Shown: positions 28,099 through 40,220, counted from the stretch's first letter. The stretch is 64,000 bases of DNA from Prochlorococcus marinus str. GP2 (GCF_000759885.1 NZ_JNAH01000008.1:186001-250000); one strand, 5' to 3'. Notes: a model not told the origin generated them from the sequence alone. Program-made: numbers and translations.

Positions 28099-28893
28099 TT
28101 AACTTAACAAGTCAAATTTAAACAAATCTTTAGCATTCTTAGATGACTCTTTCGCAATTGTAAATAATTCAGTAGATCTTAAATCCGCCATAAAATTTGC
28201 AACATTTTCAACAAATGCAGGTTCATTTCTTTTACCCCTATGGGGAACAGGAGCTAAAAAGGGTGAGTCAGTCTCAATTAGATACTTATCATTAGGTACT
28301 ATTTTGGCACATTCATGAATTTCATGTGCTTTCGGGAAGGTCACTATTCCACTAAAACTGATATAAAAACCAAGATCTAGAAATTGTTTCATTTCTTTCG
28401 GGGTTCCTGTCCAACAATGAAGTACACCTTTAGGGCATTTCCCTTTCTTAGAGAGGTCATCACATATTTCAATCATTTCATTTGCAGCCTCTCTACAATG
28501 AATTATTACTGGCAAATCAAGTTCATAAGCTAACTCCATTTGTGGAATAAGAGCATCAATTTGTTGAGTTTTATTTTCACTTTTAAAAAAATCAAGACCT
28601 AATTCCCCAATTGCTACAACTTTTCTATCTTCTTGTACTGACTTTCTTAAGACGGATTTAGAATTTAGTTCCCATTTGTTGGCTTCTAGGGGATGCAAAC
28701 CTACCGAATAATATATTTCACTAAACTCATGGGATATTGTTTTTAACTTAGGAATTTCATTTAGTTCACAACAAGCATGAACTAATTTTCTTACACCTCT
28801 GGAACGTAGTCTTTGAACAACATCTTCAATATCGCTCTCAAAATTTTCAAATATCAAATGACAGTGTGAATCAATGAGTTCAATATCGCTCAT
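28099..28893 (-). CDS. tatD: TatD-family metal-dependent DNase
   Basis: TatD enzymes are metal-dependent nucleases of the amidohydrolase-like fold, proposed in DNA repair and quality control. The 264-residue protein has the metal ligands in IDSHCHL (residues 7-13), GELGLDF, VIHCREA, LHCWTG and ETDSPFLAP, all intact. It lies 17 bases after rpsT on the same strand and upstream of rpoB. The real substrate in this organism is not known. Confidence 0.93.
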   Translation of the reverse strand: MSDIELIDSHCHLIFENFESDIEDVVQRLRSRGVRKLVHACCELNEIPKLKTISHEFSEIYYSVGLHPLEANKWELNSKSVLRKSVQEDRKVVAIGELGLDFFKSENKTQQIDALIPQMELAYELDLPVIIHCREAANEMIEICDDLSKKGKCPKGVLHCWTGTPKEMKQFLDLGFYISFSGIVTFPKAHEIHECAKIVPNDKYLIETDSPFLAPVPHRGKRNEPAFVENVANFMADLRSTELFTIAKESSKNAKDLFKFDLLS

Positions 28894-28910
28894 AATTATG
28901 TTCTGTCTTT

Positions 28911-29204
28911 TTACTTTGTTGTTAAAGTGGATTTTACAAAAGTGTTAATTTTTGATTTTTTATTAGCTCCATTATTCTTATGGAGAACATTTTTCTTAAC
29001 AGCTTTATCAATCAAACTGAAAACTTTATTAAGACTTGTTTTCACTAAATCTTCATTATCCTTGTTAGGTTCTTTTTTATATTTTTCACAATTCTCCAAG
29101 GTTTTTTTAGTCAAAGTCCTTACAGTTGATTTGTATGATCTATTGATTAATCGATTTCTTTCGGCAATTTGTATTCTCTTTTTTGCTGATTTGTTATTAG
29201 CCAC
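28911..29204 (-). CDS. rpsT: 30S ribosomal protein S20
   Basis: The 97-residue, Lys/Arg-rich protein starts ANNKSAKKRIQIAERNRLIN and ends in a Lys-rich tail, as S20 does; it binds 16S rRNA early in 30S assembly. The start codon is GTG at 29204. A promoter with TTGATA and TATTAT separated by 18 bases lies 26 bases upstream. It is followed by tatD. Confidence 0.96.
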   Translation of the reverse strand: MANNKSAKKRIQIAERNRLINRSYKSTVRTLTKKTLENCEKYKKEPNKDNEDLVKTSLNKVFSLIDKAVKKNVLHKNNGANKKSKINTFVKSTLTTK

Positions 29205-29229
29205 AGAGGGTATATAAATAGAAGATTTT

Positions 29230-29259
29230 ATAATAGCAAATTAATTGACTACTTATCAA
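29230..29259 (-). promoter_or_regulatory. Predicted promoter of rpsT
   Basis: On the minus strand TTGATA (29254-29259) and TATTAT (29230-29235) are 18 bases apart, close to the sigma-70-type consensus, and end 25 bases before the GTG start of rpsT. The assignment is by pattern only. Confidence 0.45.
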
Positions 29260-29270
29260 TCATATATAAT
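29245..29270 (+). promoter_or_regulatory. Possible promoter of hisD
   Basis: TTGACT at 29245-29250 is followed by TATAAT at 29265-29270. The 14-base spacing is short; shifting the -10 to TAATTT at 29267 gives 16. It lies 54 bases upstream of hisD and overlaps the opposite rpsT promoter, so the two may compete. Confidence 0.33.
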
Positions 29271-29323
29271 TTATAAAGTGAAGTAAATTGGACTTTAAGC
29301 CTATCAATTTGAAAATTTAGAAT

Positions 29324-30610
29324 ATGAAGATTATTAATAATAAAAAAGAAGCGATCCAAGAATTAAAAAGGATTTCTAATCGAACTAACTCAGAAAACAA
29401 TAAAAATATAAATTCAATTGTCGAAAAAATTCTTCAAGAAGTAAAAAAAAATGGAGATATAGCTGTAGAAAAATATACAAGAAAATTTGATGGTTTCAAC
29501 CCTGAGCCAATGCAAATTAGCGCTCGAGATTTGAAAGATGCATGGGATAAAATTGATAGCAATTTAAAGCAAGCACTTGAAGTAGCCTATACAAGAATCA
29601 AAAAATTCCATGAAAAAGAGATTCCATCATCTTTTATTATAAAAGGTGAACATGGTGATAAAGTTCAAAGAAAATGGAGACCTGTAAAAAAAGCAGGTCT
29701 TTATATCCCTGGAGGTCGGGCTTCTTACCCAAGTACTGTATTGATGAATGCGATACCTGCGACAGTAGCAGGTGTAGAAGAAATTATAATGGTTTCCCCT
29801 GGAGATACTAAAGGGGAAGTAAACAAAGCCGTTTTAGCTGCAGCACATTTATCAGGAATCAATAAAGTTTTTAGAATTGGAGGGGCTCAAGCAATTGGTG
29901 CTTTAGCATTTGGAACAAATCAAATCGATAAAGTTGATGTTATTTCAGGTCCAGGAAATATCTATGTAACTACTGCTAAAAAACTAATTTATGGCTCTAC
30001 AGGAATTGATTCCTTAGCTGGCCCAAGTGAAATATTAATCATTGCAGATGAAACAGCTCTAAGTAAACATATAGCTTTTGATTTATTAGCACAAGCTGAA
30101 CATGATCCTTTAGCTTCTTCAATACTTCTAACTACTTCAGATGAACAAGCTAAAGAAGTCTTAAAAGAACTATTCAAAATAGTAGATAATCATCCAAGAA
30201 AAGAAATTTGCATGGAATCAATAAAAAACTGGGGATTAATCGTTATTTGCGAAAATCTTGAATCATGTGTTGAACTAAGCAATAGCTTTGCTCCAGAGCA
30301 TTTAGAAATTTTAGCTTTAGATCATGAAAAGATACTTGAAGGGATAGAAAATGCGGGTGCAATATTTTTAGGACAATGGACACCAGAAGCCGTAGGAGAT
30401 TATCTGGCTGGACCGAATCATACTTTACCTACATCAGGGAATTCCAGATTCAGCGGTTCTTTAGGAGTTGAAACTTTCATGAAAAACACATCAATAATAG
30501 AATTTAATAAAGAAAGTTTAAAAGTTAACAGCCGTGACATTATTCATCTTGCTCAAAGTGAAGGGTTAGATAGTCACGCTGATTCAGTAAAAATAAGATT
30601 TGAAGACTAG
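29324..30610 (+). CDS. hisD: Histidinol dehydrogenase
   Basis: HisD carries out the last two steps of histidine synthesis, oxidising L-histidinol to histidine with NAD+ and a zinc ion. The 428-residue protein has [19 protein letters not shown], the signature around [25 protein letters not shown] and PNHTLPTSG with zinc and catalytic His residues. Its stop codon overlaps the end of the convergent rpiA gene by four bases. No other his genes are in this window. Confidence 0.97.
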   Translation: MKIINNKKEAIQELKRISNRTNSENNKNINSIVEKILQEVKKNGDIAVEKYTRKFDGFNPEPMQISARDLKDAWDKIDSNLKQALEVAYTRIKKFHEKEIPSSFIIKGEHGDKVQRKWRPVKKAGLYIPGGRASYPSTVLMNAIPATVAGVEEIIMVSPGDTKGEVNKAVLAAAHLSGINKVFRIGGAQAIGALAFGTNQIDKVDVISGPGNIYVTTAKKLIYGSTGIDSLAGPSEILIIADETALSKHIAFDLLAQAEHDPLASSILLTTSDEQAKEVLKELFKIVDNHPRKEICMESIKNWGLIVICENLESCVELSNSFAPEHLEILALDHEKILEGIENAGAIFLGQWTPEAVGDYLAGPNHTLPTSGNSRFSGSLGVETFMKNTSIIEFNKESLKVNSRDIIHLAQSEGLDSHADSVKIRFED

Positions 30611-31320
30611 GAAAGTTTTGAAGGAGAATAGACGACTGGAACATTGTTTTCAATTTTACCAACCAATACTTTATCTGTAAGATCAACAAATAATCCATTT
30701 TCTAATACTCCTGGAATATTATTAATATTAGTTTCAATCTCTTTTGGATCTTGAATACCATTTTTAAAAAAAACATCTAAGACCAAGTTGCCTTGGTCAG
30801 TAACAACAGGTCCAGCTTTTTTAGTAGCCATTCTTAATGTAGAACTTCCATTCATTTCTGAAATTAATTCCTGAACATGCTTCCAGGCATTCGGCAAAAC
30901 CTCCACTGGTAAAGGGAAAGAATGATTTAAATTTTGTACCAGTTTAGTTTCGTCAACAACAATTAATAATTTTTTAGCTTTAGATGCTACCAACTTTTCT
31001 CGAACGTGGCATGCACCTCCACCCTTTATTAACTGAAATCTGGAATCAACTTCATCAGCTCCATCAATAGCTAAGTCGATTTGAGAAACAGAAGCTAAAT
31101 CAACAAGAGGAATATCGAGCTCTAAAGCCAAAACTTCTGACTGGAAGGAAGTTGCAACTCCTTTAATATTTTGCAATTTTCCTGAATGAATTTCTTTAGC
31201 TAAACTTCTTATCATAAGCGCGGCTGTAGATCCAGATCCTAATCCTAGTATCATGTCACTCTTGACCTCGTTAATTGCTGCATCAGCAACAACTTGTTTC
31301 ATTTGTGTTTGTGTATCCAA
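30607..31320 (-). CDS. rpiA: Ribose-5-phosphate isomerase A
   Basis: RpiA interconverts ribose-5-phosphate and ribulose-5-phosphate, needed in the Calvin and pentose phosphate cycles. The 237-residue protein has [12 protein letters not shown], the active-site DGADEVD and [11 protein letters not shown] motifs. The start is TTG at 31320, which gives the family's MDTQTQMKQ opening; an ATG at 31302 would shorten it by six residues. It ends in a four-base overlap with hisD. Confidence 0.96.
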   Translation of the reverse strand: MDTQTQMKQVVADAAINEVKSDMILGLGSGSTAALMIRSLAKEIHSGKLQNIKGVATSFQSEVLALELDIPLVDLASVSQIDLAIDGADEVDSRFQLIKGGGACHVREKLVASKAKKLLIVVDETKLVQNLNHSFPLPVEVLPNAWKHVQELISEMNGSSTLRMATKKAGPVVTDQGNLVLDVFFKNGIQDPKEIETNINNIPGVLENGLFVDLTDKVLVGKIENNVPVVYSPSKLS

Positions 31321-31366
31321 AATCTTTTTTCCTAGGTTTATAGATAATTAAATTTCAATGGGTGAT

Positions 31367-32497
<1,131 letters not shown>

Positions 32498-32646
32498 TTA
32501 TAGTAAGTAGATTATAATTTTTTTAGTAAATCTAATTCAAGAAATAAATTATCGTTGTTTTTTTGTTTACATCCATAAAATACAAATTTTGAATTTTTTA
32601 TAGAAAAACTAATTTATAATATGTGAAAATTATTTAAATTAGACTT

Positions 32647-33120
32647 TTGAATTTGAATAAAGAAAAAATACGACAACTTGAAAATTTATTAAAGAAAGTA
32701 GCAAAAGAATGGGGTTTACAATTAATTAGTTTAAATCTAAAAACTAATCTTAATCCAATTGTTATTGAAATTATAATAAAAAAAACTAATGGAGACGAGA
32801 TTTCTTTAGATGATTGTGTTGTATTTAATAGCCCAGTATCTAAAGAAATAGAAAACTCAAATCTTTTAAATTGTTCATATGTCTTAGAAATTAGTAGTCA
32901 AGGGGTCAGTGATGAATTAACCTCAGAAAGAGACTTCAAAACTTTTAAGGGTTTTCCAGTTAATGTTGAGTTAAACCAAAAGAATTCAAAAATAAAATTT
33001 CTGAATGGTTTACTTTATGAAAAGTCTAAAGATTTTTTAGCCATTAACATAAAGGGTAAAATTAAAAGAATCCCTTTTACTGAAGTATTAAGGATTAGTC
33101 TTTGTACATTAAAAGATTAA
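32647..33120 (+). CDS. rimP: Ribosome maturation factor RimP
   Basis: RimP helps 30S subunit maturation. The 157-residue product matches in length and in position as first gene of rimP-nusA-ylxR-infB. The region [18 protein letters not shown] and [14 protein letters not shown] corresponds to the conserved LDDC and EVSSPG-type motifs, with the usual Pro-Gly varied to Gln-Gly. The start must be TTG, at 32647 or 32653, since no ATG is available; no clear Shine-Dalgarno sequence is seen. Confidence 0.9.
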   Translation: MNLNKEKIRQLENLLKKVAKEWGLQLISLNLKTNLNPIVIEIIIKKTNGDEISLDDCVVFNSPVSKEIENSNLLNCSYVLEISSQGVSDELTSERDFKTFKGFPVNVELNQKNSKIKFLNGLLYEKSKDFLAINIKGKIKRIPFTEVLRISLCTLKD

Positions 33121-33156
33121 TTATTTTTCAATCATTATCCAAATTTCCCATCATAG

Positions 33157-34560
33157 ATGGCATTAGTTATTCTCCCAGGTTTAAACAATCTTATTGAAGA
33201 TATTAGTGAGGAAAAAAAGTTACCTCCTAATGTCGTGGAAGCAGCCTTGCGCGAAGCCTTATTAAAAGGGTACGAAAAATATAGAAGAACTTTTTACATA
33301 GGTGTTAATGAAGATCCATTTGATGAAGAATACTTTAGTAATTTTGATGTTGGATTAGACTTAGATGAAGAGGGTTATAGAATCTTATCGAGCAAAATAA
33401 TTGTTGAGGAAGTCGAGAGCGAAGATCATCAAATATCTCTTGGAGAAGTTAAACAAGTTGCTGATGATGCTCAAGTAGGTGACACAGTTGTTTTAGATGT
33501 CACTCCAGAAAAAGAGGATTTTGGGCGGATGGCGGCATCAACAACCAAGCAGGTATTAGCACAAAAATTAAGAGATCAACAACGAAAAATGATCCAAGAA
33601 GAATTTGCAGATTTAGAGGATCCTGTTTTAACTGCAAGAGTTATAAGATTTGAGCGTCAATCAGTGATTATGGGAGTTAGTTCAGGTATTGGGAGACCAG
33701 AAGTAGAAGCTGAACTTCCTAAGAGAGATCAATTACCAAATGATAACTATCGAGCAAACGCAACGTTCAAAGTATTTTTGAAAGAAGTTAGTGAAATAGC
33801 TAGAAAAGGACCACAACTTTTTGTTAGTCGAGCAAATGCTGGTTTAGTTGTCTATTTATTCGAAAATGAAGTACCGGAGATTCAAGAGGGTACAGTTAAA
33901 ATAGTTGCTGTTTCCAGAGAAGCAAATCCGCCATCAAGAGCTGTTGGTCCTAGAACAAAAGTAGCAGTTGATAGTGTCGAGCAAGAAGTTGACCCCGTAG
34001 GCGCTTGTATCGGAGCTAGAGGAGCAAGAATTCAACAAGTAGTTAATGAATTAAGAGGAGAAAAAATTGATGTTATAAAATGGTCTTCTAATCCAATTCA
34101 GTATATTTTAAATTCTTTAAGTCCTGCAAAAGTTGATCTAGTAAGACTAGTTGATCCAGAAGGACAGCATGCGCACGTATTAGTTCCTCCTGATCAATTA
34201 AGTCTCGCAATTGGTAGAGAAGGTCAAAATGTAAGACTTGCCGCAAGGTTAACTGGTTGGAAGATTGATGTTAAGAATTCACATGAATATGATCAAGAAG
34301 CAGAAGATGCTGCAGTCTCTGAATTAATCACTCAACGGGAAGATGAAGAAAATCTTCAGCGAGAAGCTGAATTAAGATTAGAAGCAGAACAAGCTGAACG
34401 TGCCGCAGAAGATGCAAGATTAAGGGAGCTTTATCCTCTTCCTGAAGATGATGAAGAATATGGAGAAGAACAATACGAAGGAGAAACTTTCTCAGATAAT
34501 GATCAATTGGAGGAAATTCAAGAAAGTGAAATGTCCTCAAAAGAGGAGAGAAAAGGATGA
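33157..34560 (+). CDS. nusA: Transcription termination/antitermination factor NusA
   Basis: NusA binds RNA polymerase and modulates pausing and termination. The 467-residue protein shows an N-terminal polymerase-binding domain, an S1 domain (about 110-190), and two KH domains, with VGACIGARGARIQQV in KH1 and SLAIGREGQNVRLAARLTGW in KH2. The C-terminal 80 residues are acidic and coiled, without the repeat domains of E. coli NusA. Its stop overlaps the ylxR start as ATGA. Confidence 0.96.
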   Translation: MALVILPGLNNLIEDISEEKKLPPNVVEAALREALLKGYEKYRRTFYIGVNEDPFDEEYFSNFDVGLDLDEEGYRILSSKIIVEEVESEDHQISLGEVKQVADDAQVGDTVVLDVTPEKEDFGRMAASTTKQVLAQKLRDQQRKMIQEEFADLEDPVLTARVIRFERQSVIMGVSSGIGRPEVEAELPKRDQLPNDNYRANATFKVFLKEVSEIARKGPQLFVSRANAGLVVYLFENEVPEIQEGTVKIVAVSREANPPSRAVGPRTKVAVDSVEQEVDPVGACIGARGARIQQVVNELRGEKIDVIKWSSNPIQYILNSLSPAKVDLVRLVDPEGQHAHVLVPPDQLSLAIGREGQNVRLAARLTGWKIDVKNSHEYDQEAEDAAVSELITQREDEENLQREAELRLEAEQAERAAEDARLRELYPLPEDDEEYGEEQYEGETFSDNDQLEEIQESEMSSKEERKG

Positions 34561-34820
34561 TACATCATGCCCCTGTGATGCGTATATGCATTTCGTGTAG
34601 AAAAACATACGATAGGAAAAATCTTATTAAGATTACAAAAGATCACAGGCAAGGCATAACTTTTCAAAAGGGAATGGGAAGATCAGCATACATTTGTAAG
34701 TCAATAAAATGTTACTCAGATTCCAAGATCAAAAAAAAGCTTCAAAAAGCTTTAAAAACATTTTTAGAACCTGAATTTATTGATATTTTTGAAAAAGAAA
34801 TTGCAAGCTACAATCACTAA
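34557..34820 (+). CDS. ylxR: YlxR/DUF448 family RNA-binding-like protein
   Basis: The 87-residue basic protein has the YlxR opening RICISCRKTYDRKNLIKI and later GRSAYIC, and sits between nusA and infB as in many bacteria. YlxR proteins are nucleic-acid-binding and have been linked to RNase P and to transcription control, but the role here is open. The ATG start at 34557 overlaps the nusA stop; an in-frame ATG at 34578 (MRICISC) is an alternative. Confidence 0.9.
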   Translation: MIHHAPVMRICISCRKTYDRKNLIKITKDHRQGITFQKGMGRSAYICKSIKCYSDSKIKKKLQKALKTFLEPEFIDIFEKEIASYNH

Positions 34821-34885
34821 CCCAATAAGGGAATATAATGAATTTATATCCTCTTCAATTAAATAAAGAATAAAAATCAGATTAA

Positions 34886-37800
34886 ATGACTATCAGCGAT
34901 AAAATCAGAATTTACGAACTTTCTAGAGACTTAAATCTGGAAAATAAAGATATATTGGATGCCGCTCAAAAACTTTCAATTTCAGTAAAAAGCCATAGCA
35001 GTTCAATAAGTGCAGAGGATGCAAAAAAAATCAAAAATCTTTTTAATAGGAAGAATTCAGATAAAAAAATACTCTCTATCAATAAACCTTCAATTAAAAA
35101 AGATAATTACAAACAAAACACAGAAGATAAATCTCCAGCAACCTCCTCTGCAACAGGAAATCCTCTAAATGATAATTCTAATAAAAAGCCATTATTGATA
35201 AAGCCTCTAAATAAGCCTGAAAGTCTAAAAACAACCTCAAATCAAACTAAAGATCTTAATAAAGCCTCTTTTATTAACAGCAAACAGTCTCAAGGAAATC
35301 TTACTAATCAAAATATAAAGGCTAAACCTTTACAAAATTTCAACCAAAATAAAAAAACTTCTCGAGGTGATACAACCCAACCTATAAAAAGTGCAGTAAA
35401 ACCTCCTATTCAATTAATTGCAAAGCCTAAAAATAATAAGAATAATGCTCAAACTAATGAATCTTCAAACAACATCTACAACTCAGGGGGGAAAAAACAA
35501 CTATCAAACAAACCTACTCAAGATGCAAACAAACCTAAATCAAAAAATTTCAGTAGTAAAATAACTCCCCCTGAGCTTGTAGGAGCTCCAATACGAAGAG
35601 ACGATCTTAAGAGAAATCCTAATAAGCAAAATTCAAATAATAAGCAAAACATTACTTTCAAAAAAAATGCGCCCAACAGACCTGGTATGCCTAATAGACC
35701 GGGCATGTCTAATAGACCAGGTGCATCCAATAGACCTGGTGCATCTAATAGACCTGGGATGACCAACAGACCTGGGATGACCAACAGACCTGGTGCATCC
35801 AATAGACCTGGGATGCCTAATAGACCGGGCATGCCTAATAGACCGGGTATGCCTAATAGACCAGGTGAGAATTTCAAACAAGGAGGTTCGTTTAAACAAG
35901 GTGATTTTAATAGGCAAAGTTCTAAATTCAATGGACAAAAGTCATCTGGGATAAGGAAGCCAGTATCACCTAATGAACTATTGCAACTTCAAAAAACAAA
36001 TAAATCTGAAAAAGAAAAACTAGGGATACAGAAAAACGAAAAACAAAATATCGAATCACCTAAGCAAAAGGTGAAATCTCCTAATAGCCGTCCTGATTCT
36101 CCAAGCACCAAAAAGTCTCCTCATAGATCATTTTCAAATACTTCCAAAAAAACAGGCAAAACAGATTGGGATGACAGTGCCAAACTAGAAGCATTAAGAA
36201 ATAAAAATCCCCAGAAACAAAGACAAAAAGTTCACATCATAGGTGAGAATGATGATTCATTAACATCTGAAACCAGTGGATACTCAGGCGAGAAAATTTC
36301 AATATTATCAGCTAGTTTGGCCCGCCCAAAGAAAGAAAAGTCTGATGAAACTAAATCTCAAAAATCTATAAAACAATTTAAAAAGAAGAAGAAAGAAACC
36401 ACACGGCAAAGGCAGAAAAGAAGAGCTATGGAATTAAAGGCTGCCAAAGAGGCGAAACAAGTAAGACCAGAGATGATAATAGTTCCCGAAGATAATTTAA
36501 CAGTTCAAGAATTAGCTGATAAATTAAGTCTTGAAAGTTCAGAGATAATCAAATCTCTATTTTTCAAAGGAATAACAGCAACTGTAACTCAATCACTTGA
36601 TTTAACAACTATCGAAACTGTAGCTGAAGAATTTGGAGTACCTGTTTTGCAAGATGATATTCAAGAAGCTGCAGAAAAAACAGTCGATATGATTGAATCT
36701 GATGATATTGATAGTTTAATAAAAAGACCACCTGTAATTACAGTCATGGGTCACGTAGATCATGGAAAAACAAGTCTTTTAGATTCCATCAGAGAATCCA
36801 GAGTTGCTTCTGGTGAAGCAGGAGGAATAACTCAACACATAGGAGCCTATCAAGTTGAATTTGAGCACGAATCTGTAAAGAAAAAATTAACTTTTCTTGA
36901 TACACCTGGTCATGAAGCCTTTACGGCCATGAGAGCAAGGGGAACAAAAGTCACTGATGTAGCTGTTCTTGTAGTAGCAGCAGATGATGGTTGCAGGCCC
37001 CAAACACTTGAAGCTATTAGTCATGCAAGAGCTGCAAAGGTTCCAATTGTTGTTGCTATAAATAAAATTGATAAAGAAGGAGCATCACCAGATAAGGTCA
37101 AACAAGAACTATCAGATAAAGAATTAATTGCAGAAGATTGGGGAGGCGATACTGTCATGGTGCCAGTAAGTGCAATCAAAAAACAAAATATTGATAAATT
37201 ACTCGAAATGATTTTATTGGTCTCAGAAGTTGAAGATTTACAGGCTAACCCGAACAGAACCGCTAAAGGTACCGTTATTGAAGCACACCTTGATAAAGCC
37301 AAAGGTCCTGTAGCTACTTTATTAGTTCAAAATGGCACCTTAAAATCTGGGGATGTTTTGGCTGCAGGTTCGGTACTTGGAAAAATTAGAGCAATGGTTG
37401 ATGAACATGGTAATAGAATTAAAGAGGCAGGTCCATCTTTCCCGGTGGAGGCACTAGGATTTAGTGAAGTACCAACAGCGGGTGATGAATTTGAAGTTTA
37501 CTCAGATGAAAAAACTGCTAGAGCAGTTGTTGGAGACAGAGCTTCAGATGCTAGAGCTACAAAATTAGCTCAGCAAATGGCTTCTAGAAGAGTTAGCTTG
37601 TCATCATTATCAACTCAAGCAAATGATGGGGAATTAAAAGAGTTAAACTTAATCCTTAAGGCTGACGTTCAAGGTAGTGTTGAAGCGATATTGGGATCAC
37701 TAGAACAATTACCTAAAAATGAAGTTCAAGTAAGAGTTCTACTCTCCGCTCCAGGAGAAATAACTGAGACAGATATAGATCTTGCAGCCGCATCAGGTTC

Positions 37801-38251
37801 AGTAATTATTGGTTTTAATACTTCATTGGCATCTGGAGCTAAGAGGGCAGCAGATGCTAATGATGTTGATATCAGAGAATATGAAGTAATTTATAAACTC
37901 CTAGAAGATATTCAGTTGGCTATGGAAGGTCTACTTGAACCAGATCTTGTAGAAGAATCATTAGGCAAAGCAGAAGTTCGAGCAACTTTTGCAGTTGGCA
38001 AAGGAGCTATAGCAGGGTGTTATATACAATCTGGCAAGCTTCAACGAAATTGCTCTTTGAGAGTTGTTAGGGCAGATAAAGTTATTTTTGAAGGCGATTT
38101 AGACTCTCTTAAAAGATCTAAAGATGACGTAAAAGAAGTAAATACAGGATTTGAATGTGGTGTTGGCTGCGATAAATTCTCTTCATGGATTGAAGGAGAT
38201 ATAATCGAAGCCTTCAAATTTGTTACTAAAAAGAGAACATTAACTCAATAA
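34886..38251 (+). CDS. infB: Translation initiation factor IF-2
   Basis: IF-2 places fMet-tRNA on the 30S subunit with GTP. The G domain begins with GHVDHGKT at about residues 622-629, followed by DTPGHEAF and NKID, then beta-barrel domains and the fMet-tRNA-binding C-terminus. The first 540 residues are an unusually long, low-complexity, Lys/Asn/Gln/Pro-rich region that includes tandem NRPG repeats (separate entry). Total length 1121. It follows ylxR by 65 bases and ends 11 bases before the convergent DUF3493 gene. Confidence 0.97.
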   Translation: MTISDKIRIYELSRDLNLENKDILDAAQKLSISVKSHSSSISAEDAKKIKNLFNRKNSDKKILSINKPSIKKDNYKQNTEDKSPATSSATGNPLNDNSNKKPLLIKPLNKPESLKTTSNQTKDLNKASFINSKQSQGNLTNQNIKAKPLQNFNQNKKTSRGDTTQPIKSAVKPPIQLIAKPKNNKNNAQTNESSNNIYNSGGKKQLSNKPTQDANKPKSKNFSSKITPPELVGAPIRRDDLKRNPNKQNSNNKQNITFKKNAPNRPGMPNRPGMSNRPGASNRPGASNRPGMTNRPGMTNRPGASNRPGMPNRPGMPNRPGMPNRPGENFKQGGSFKQGDFNRQSSKFNGQKSSGIRKPVSPNELLQLQKTNKSEKEKLGIQKNEKQNIESPKQKVKSPNSRPDSPSTKKSPHRSFSNTSKKTGKTDWDDSAKLEALRNKNPQKQRQKVHIIGENDDSLTSETSGYSGEKISILSASLARPKKEKSDETKSQKSIKQFKKKKKETTRQRQKRRAMELKAAKEAKQVRPEMIIVPEDNLTVQELADKLSLESSEIIKSLFFKGITATVTQSLDLTTIETVAEEFGVPVLQDDIQEAAEKTVDMIESDDIDSLIKRPPVITVMGHVDHGKTSLLDSIRESRVASGEAGGITQHIGAYQVEFEHESVKKKLTFLDTPGHEAFTAMRARGTKVTDVAVLVVAADDGCRPQTLEAISHARAAKVPIVVAINKIDKEGASPDKVKQELSDKELIAEDWGGDTVMVPVSAIKKQNIDKLLEMILLVSEVEDLQANPNRTAKGTVIEAHLDKAKGPVATLLVQNGTLKSGDVLAAGSVLGKIRAMVDEHGNRIKEAGPSFPVEALGFSEVPTAGDEFEVYSDEKTARAVVGDRASDARATKLAQQMASRRVSLSSLSTQANDGELKELNLILKADVQGSVEAILGSLEQLPKNEVQVRVLLSAPGEITETDIDLAAASGSVIIGFNTSLASGAKRAADANDVDIREYEVIYKLLEDIQLAMEGLLEPDLVEESLGKAEVRATFAVGKGAIAGCYIQSGKLQRNCSLRVVRADKVIFEGDLDSLKRSKDDVKEVNTGFECGVGCDKFSSWIEGDIIEAFKFVTKKRTLTQ
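35675..35866 (+). repeat. 18-bp tandem repeat encoding NRPG[M/A][P/S/T] in infB
   Basis: Ten complete 18-base units and a final 12-base partial unit lie in frame within infB (residues 264-327). Units differ mainly at the fifth and sixth codons (Met or Ala, then Pro, Ser or Thr) and at third positions. The array gives an Asn-Arg-Pro-Gly rich, positively charged, probably unstructured linker. Nearly identical neighbours, such as two adjacent GGGATGACCAACAGACCT units, suggest recent copy-number change by slippage or recombination. Confidence 0.95.
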
Positions 38252-38262
38252 TTAATATCTAA

Positions 38263-38502
38263 CTAATCAATCTTTTTTCCTATCAAAAATAATAAAGAAG
38301 GAAATAAAATACAAGCACCCAATTGAATAAGAAGGTTATTCTGCTGAAGCGCACTTCCACTGGACATTTTGAAAAACATTATTAGTAGCCCCAAAAATGC
38401 GGAGCCACTAAAAGCTATCCATAATATTCTCCTTAATCCATTGAAAGGAGCCTGAGATTCCTTTAATAATTTCTTTTTTAACTCAGGATCTATTTTTGAC
38501 AT
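38263..38502 (-). CDS. DUF3493 family membrane protein
   Basis: The 79-residue protein begins SKIDPELKKKLLKESQAPFNG (a typical DUF3493 opening, split KKLLKESQAPF and GLRRILW) and has two hydrophobic helices at about residues 28-45 and 56-74. DUF3493 proteins occur in cyanobacteria and plastids; plant relatives (LPA1/REP27 type) act in photosystem II assembly or repair, so a thylakoid assembly role is possible. It is convergent with infB and divergent from the tRNA gene. Confidence 0.75.
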   Translation of the reverse strand: MSKIDPELKKKLLKESQAPFNGLRRILWIAFSGSAFLGLLIMFFKMSSGSALQQNNLLIQLGACILFPSLLFLIGKKID

Positions 38503-38557
38503 AAATTCTTTAAATTATAAAATTAAGTCTATATGAAATTATCAGAATTATTGTATT

Positions 38558-38629
38558 GCCGGTATAGCTCAGCGGCAGAGCAACTGTCTCGTAAACAGTA
38601 GGTCATTGGTTCAATTCCAATTATCGGCA
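38558..38629 (+). tRNA. tRNA-Thr (anticodon CGT)
   Basis: The 72-base sequence folds as a cloverleaf: acceptor GCCGGTA/TATCGGC, D stem GCTC/GAGC, anticodon stem ACTGT/ACAGT with loop CTCGTAA giving anticodon CGT, and T stem ATTGG/CCAAT with loop TTCAATT. The discriminator is A38629 and CCA is not encoded. It reads ACG codons. It is directly upstream (25 bases) of the ArnT-like gene. Confidence 0.97.
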
Positions 38630-38654
38630 TTTCAAAAGCAAATTTACAAAAAGA

Positions 38655-40208
38655 ATGAATAATAAAATTTTAAAATTCAAGAAATTATTCAAATTATTTA
38701 TTTTTATTCCTCTCATATTTTATTTTGGCAAAAGAAGTTACATTGCTTTTGATGAGGGATTTTATGCACTTCAAGCTAGATGGATACTGGATAAAGGGAA
38801 CTGGACAATTCCACTTTGGTTGGATCAGTATGTTTTAGATAGAACAATAGGATTACAGTTTTTAATTGCACAGTCACAAGTCATCTTTGGGCGTAATATG
38901 TTTTCGGCATATCTACCTACAACAGCGACAGCAATATTGATGCTCTTTATAACTTACAAATTACATGAAGAATTTTTCAGTAAAAAATATGCAATTATAT
39001 CTCCACTCATACTCTCTACTACATATCTATGGTTTGATTACTCACACTTAGCAACTCAAGATATCATTTTTTCATGCTTAGTAAGTATTGGATTATATTC
39101 TCTAGTCAAAATAAACAATGACGACGACAAATTCTATATTCTGTTTTTTGGTATTTGGATTGGTTTATCCTTTATGATGAAAACTTTTCTAGTATTTGTC
39201 CCTTTACTAGCACTATCACCATACTTATATAAAAAAAAGAATCTTTTTTTCAGTAAATACTTTTGGCTTGGACTACTAATCGGATTTATTCCATACTCAT
39301 TTTGGGCAGTCTCTATTAACCCTTATTTAGAAAAAAATATTATTTTTTACTTATTTGAAAAGTTTACCGTCCTTTCTAACAAAAATAATTTTACAAATCC
39401 TTTCTATTATTATTTTTGGAATATTCCCGTAACATTTCTACCTTGGAGTATTTTTGGAATTATTGGCACAATACGAAATTTTTCTAGCAATAAAGAAAAT
39501 AAATACATTCTTACCTTTTTCCCCTGCTTATTGATTTTAATTCTAAGTATTTTTTCTACGAAAACTCCCTATTATCCTTTACAAATCACATCTATTTTTG
39601 CACTAAATACTTATGCAGGCATAAGGTATCTTTTTAATTCTGAGAGATTTTATAGAATCTCTATATTTATTACTTCTAAAATAATTCCATTATTTATTGT
39701 TACTCTAACTTTCACTTATTATTTTTTTTTCAAAGAAATAAGTAACTTTAACTTCAAGGAAAATACATTGATAATTCTTGGTTTATTGTTTTTCGGATTA
39801 TCTTGGTCATTAATACAATACAAAAAATCATTTAAAGAAATATTAATAACTCTCATAATTGGTCCCTACTTACTAGCTTCATTTCTTTTGCAATCAGGAT
39901 TATTCACCGATAGATCAAGAGAGATAAGAGAACAAATGGAATATATTTCATCTTTTGACATAGTAAAAAACCAACCTATAAAAGTTGATAAAGCAGGAAT
40001 TAATAATTCTCTATCTTCATCAAAAATTATTAGAATTTCATTATTAACTCCAAAACTTGGAGAGTTTTTAGAGGGCGTTGATCAGCTAAAGAAATCAGAA
40101 TTAGCATGGACAACTAAAGTTCAAGCAATAAAAAACGATAATAATTCTTATGAAGTTTTATATGAAAATGATATTTTAAAACCCTGGATATTAATATTAA
40201 AAAAATGA
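38655..40208 (+). CDS. ArnT/PMT-like membrane glycosyltransferase
   Basis: The 517-residue protein has about a dozen hydrophobic segments and the catalytic first-loop motif AFDEGFYA (Asp33, Glu34) of the GT-C transferases that use polyprenyl-phosphate sugars, such as ArnT. The C-terminal 100 residues form a soluble domain. It probably transfers a sugar onto lipid A-like lipid, another glycolipid or a protein at the outer face of the inner membrane; donor and acceptor are unknown. It starts 25 bases after tRNA-Thr and is followed by a GT2 gene. Confidence 0.82.
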   Translation: MNNKILKFKKLFKLFIFIPLIFYFGKRSYIAFDEGFYALQARWILDKGNWTIPLWLDQYVLDRTIGLQFLIAQSQVIFGRNMFSAYLPTTATAILMLFITYKLHEEFFSKKYAIISPLILSTTYLWFDYSHLATQDIIFSCLVSIGLYSLVKINNDDDKFYILFFGIWIGLSFMMKTFLVFVPLLALSPYLYKKKNLFFSKYFWLGLLIGFIPYSFWAVSINPYLEKNIIFYLFEKFTVLSNKNNFTNPFYYYFWNIPVTFLPWSIFGIIGTIRNFSSNKENKYILTFFPCLLILILSIFSTKTPYYPLQITSIFALNTYAGIRYLFNSERFYRISIFITSKIIPLFIVTLTFTYYFFFKEISNFNFKENTLIILGLLFFGLSWSLIQYKKSFKEILITLIIGPYLLASFLLQSGLFTDRSREIREQMEYISSFDIVKNQPIKVDKAGINNSLSSSKIIRISLLTPKLGEFLEGVDQLKKSELAWTTKVQAIKNDNNSYEVLYENDILKPWILILKK

Positions 40209-40220
40209 ACTAACACCAGA

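Noticed and set aside
35675-35866. CRISPR-like array
   Set aside because: Units are contiguous 18-base coding repeats without spacers and lie inside infB in frame.
35518-35938. Long open frames on the minus strand opposite the infB repeat, giving Gly/Leu/Pro- and Arg/Ser-rich products
   Set aside because: They arise because the tandem 18-base unit has no stop in any frame; composition is purely repeat-driven and the sense strand is clearly infB.
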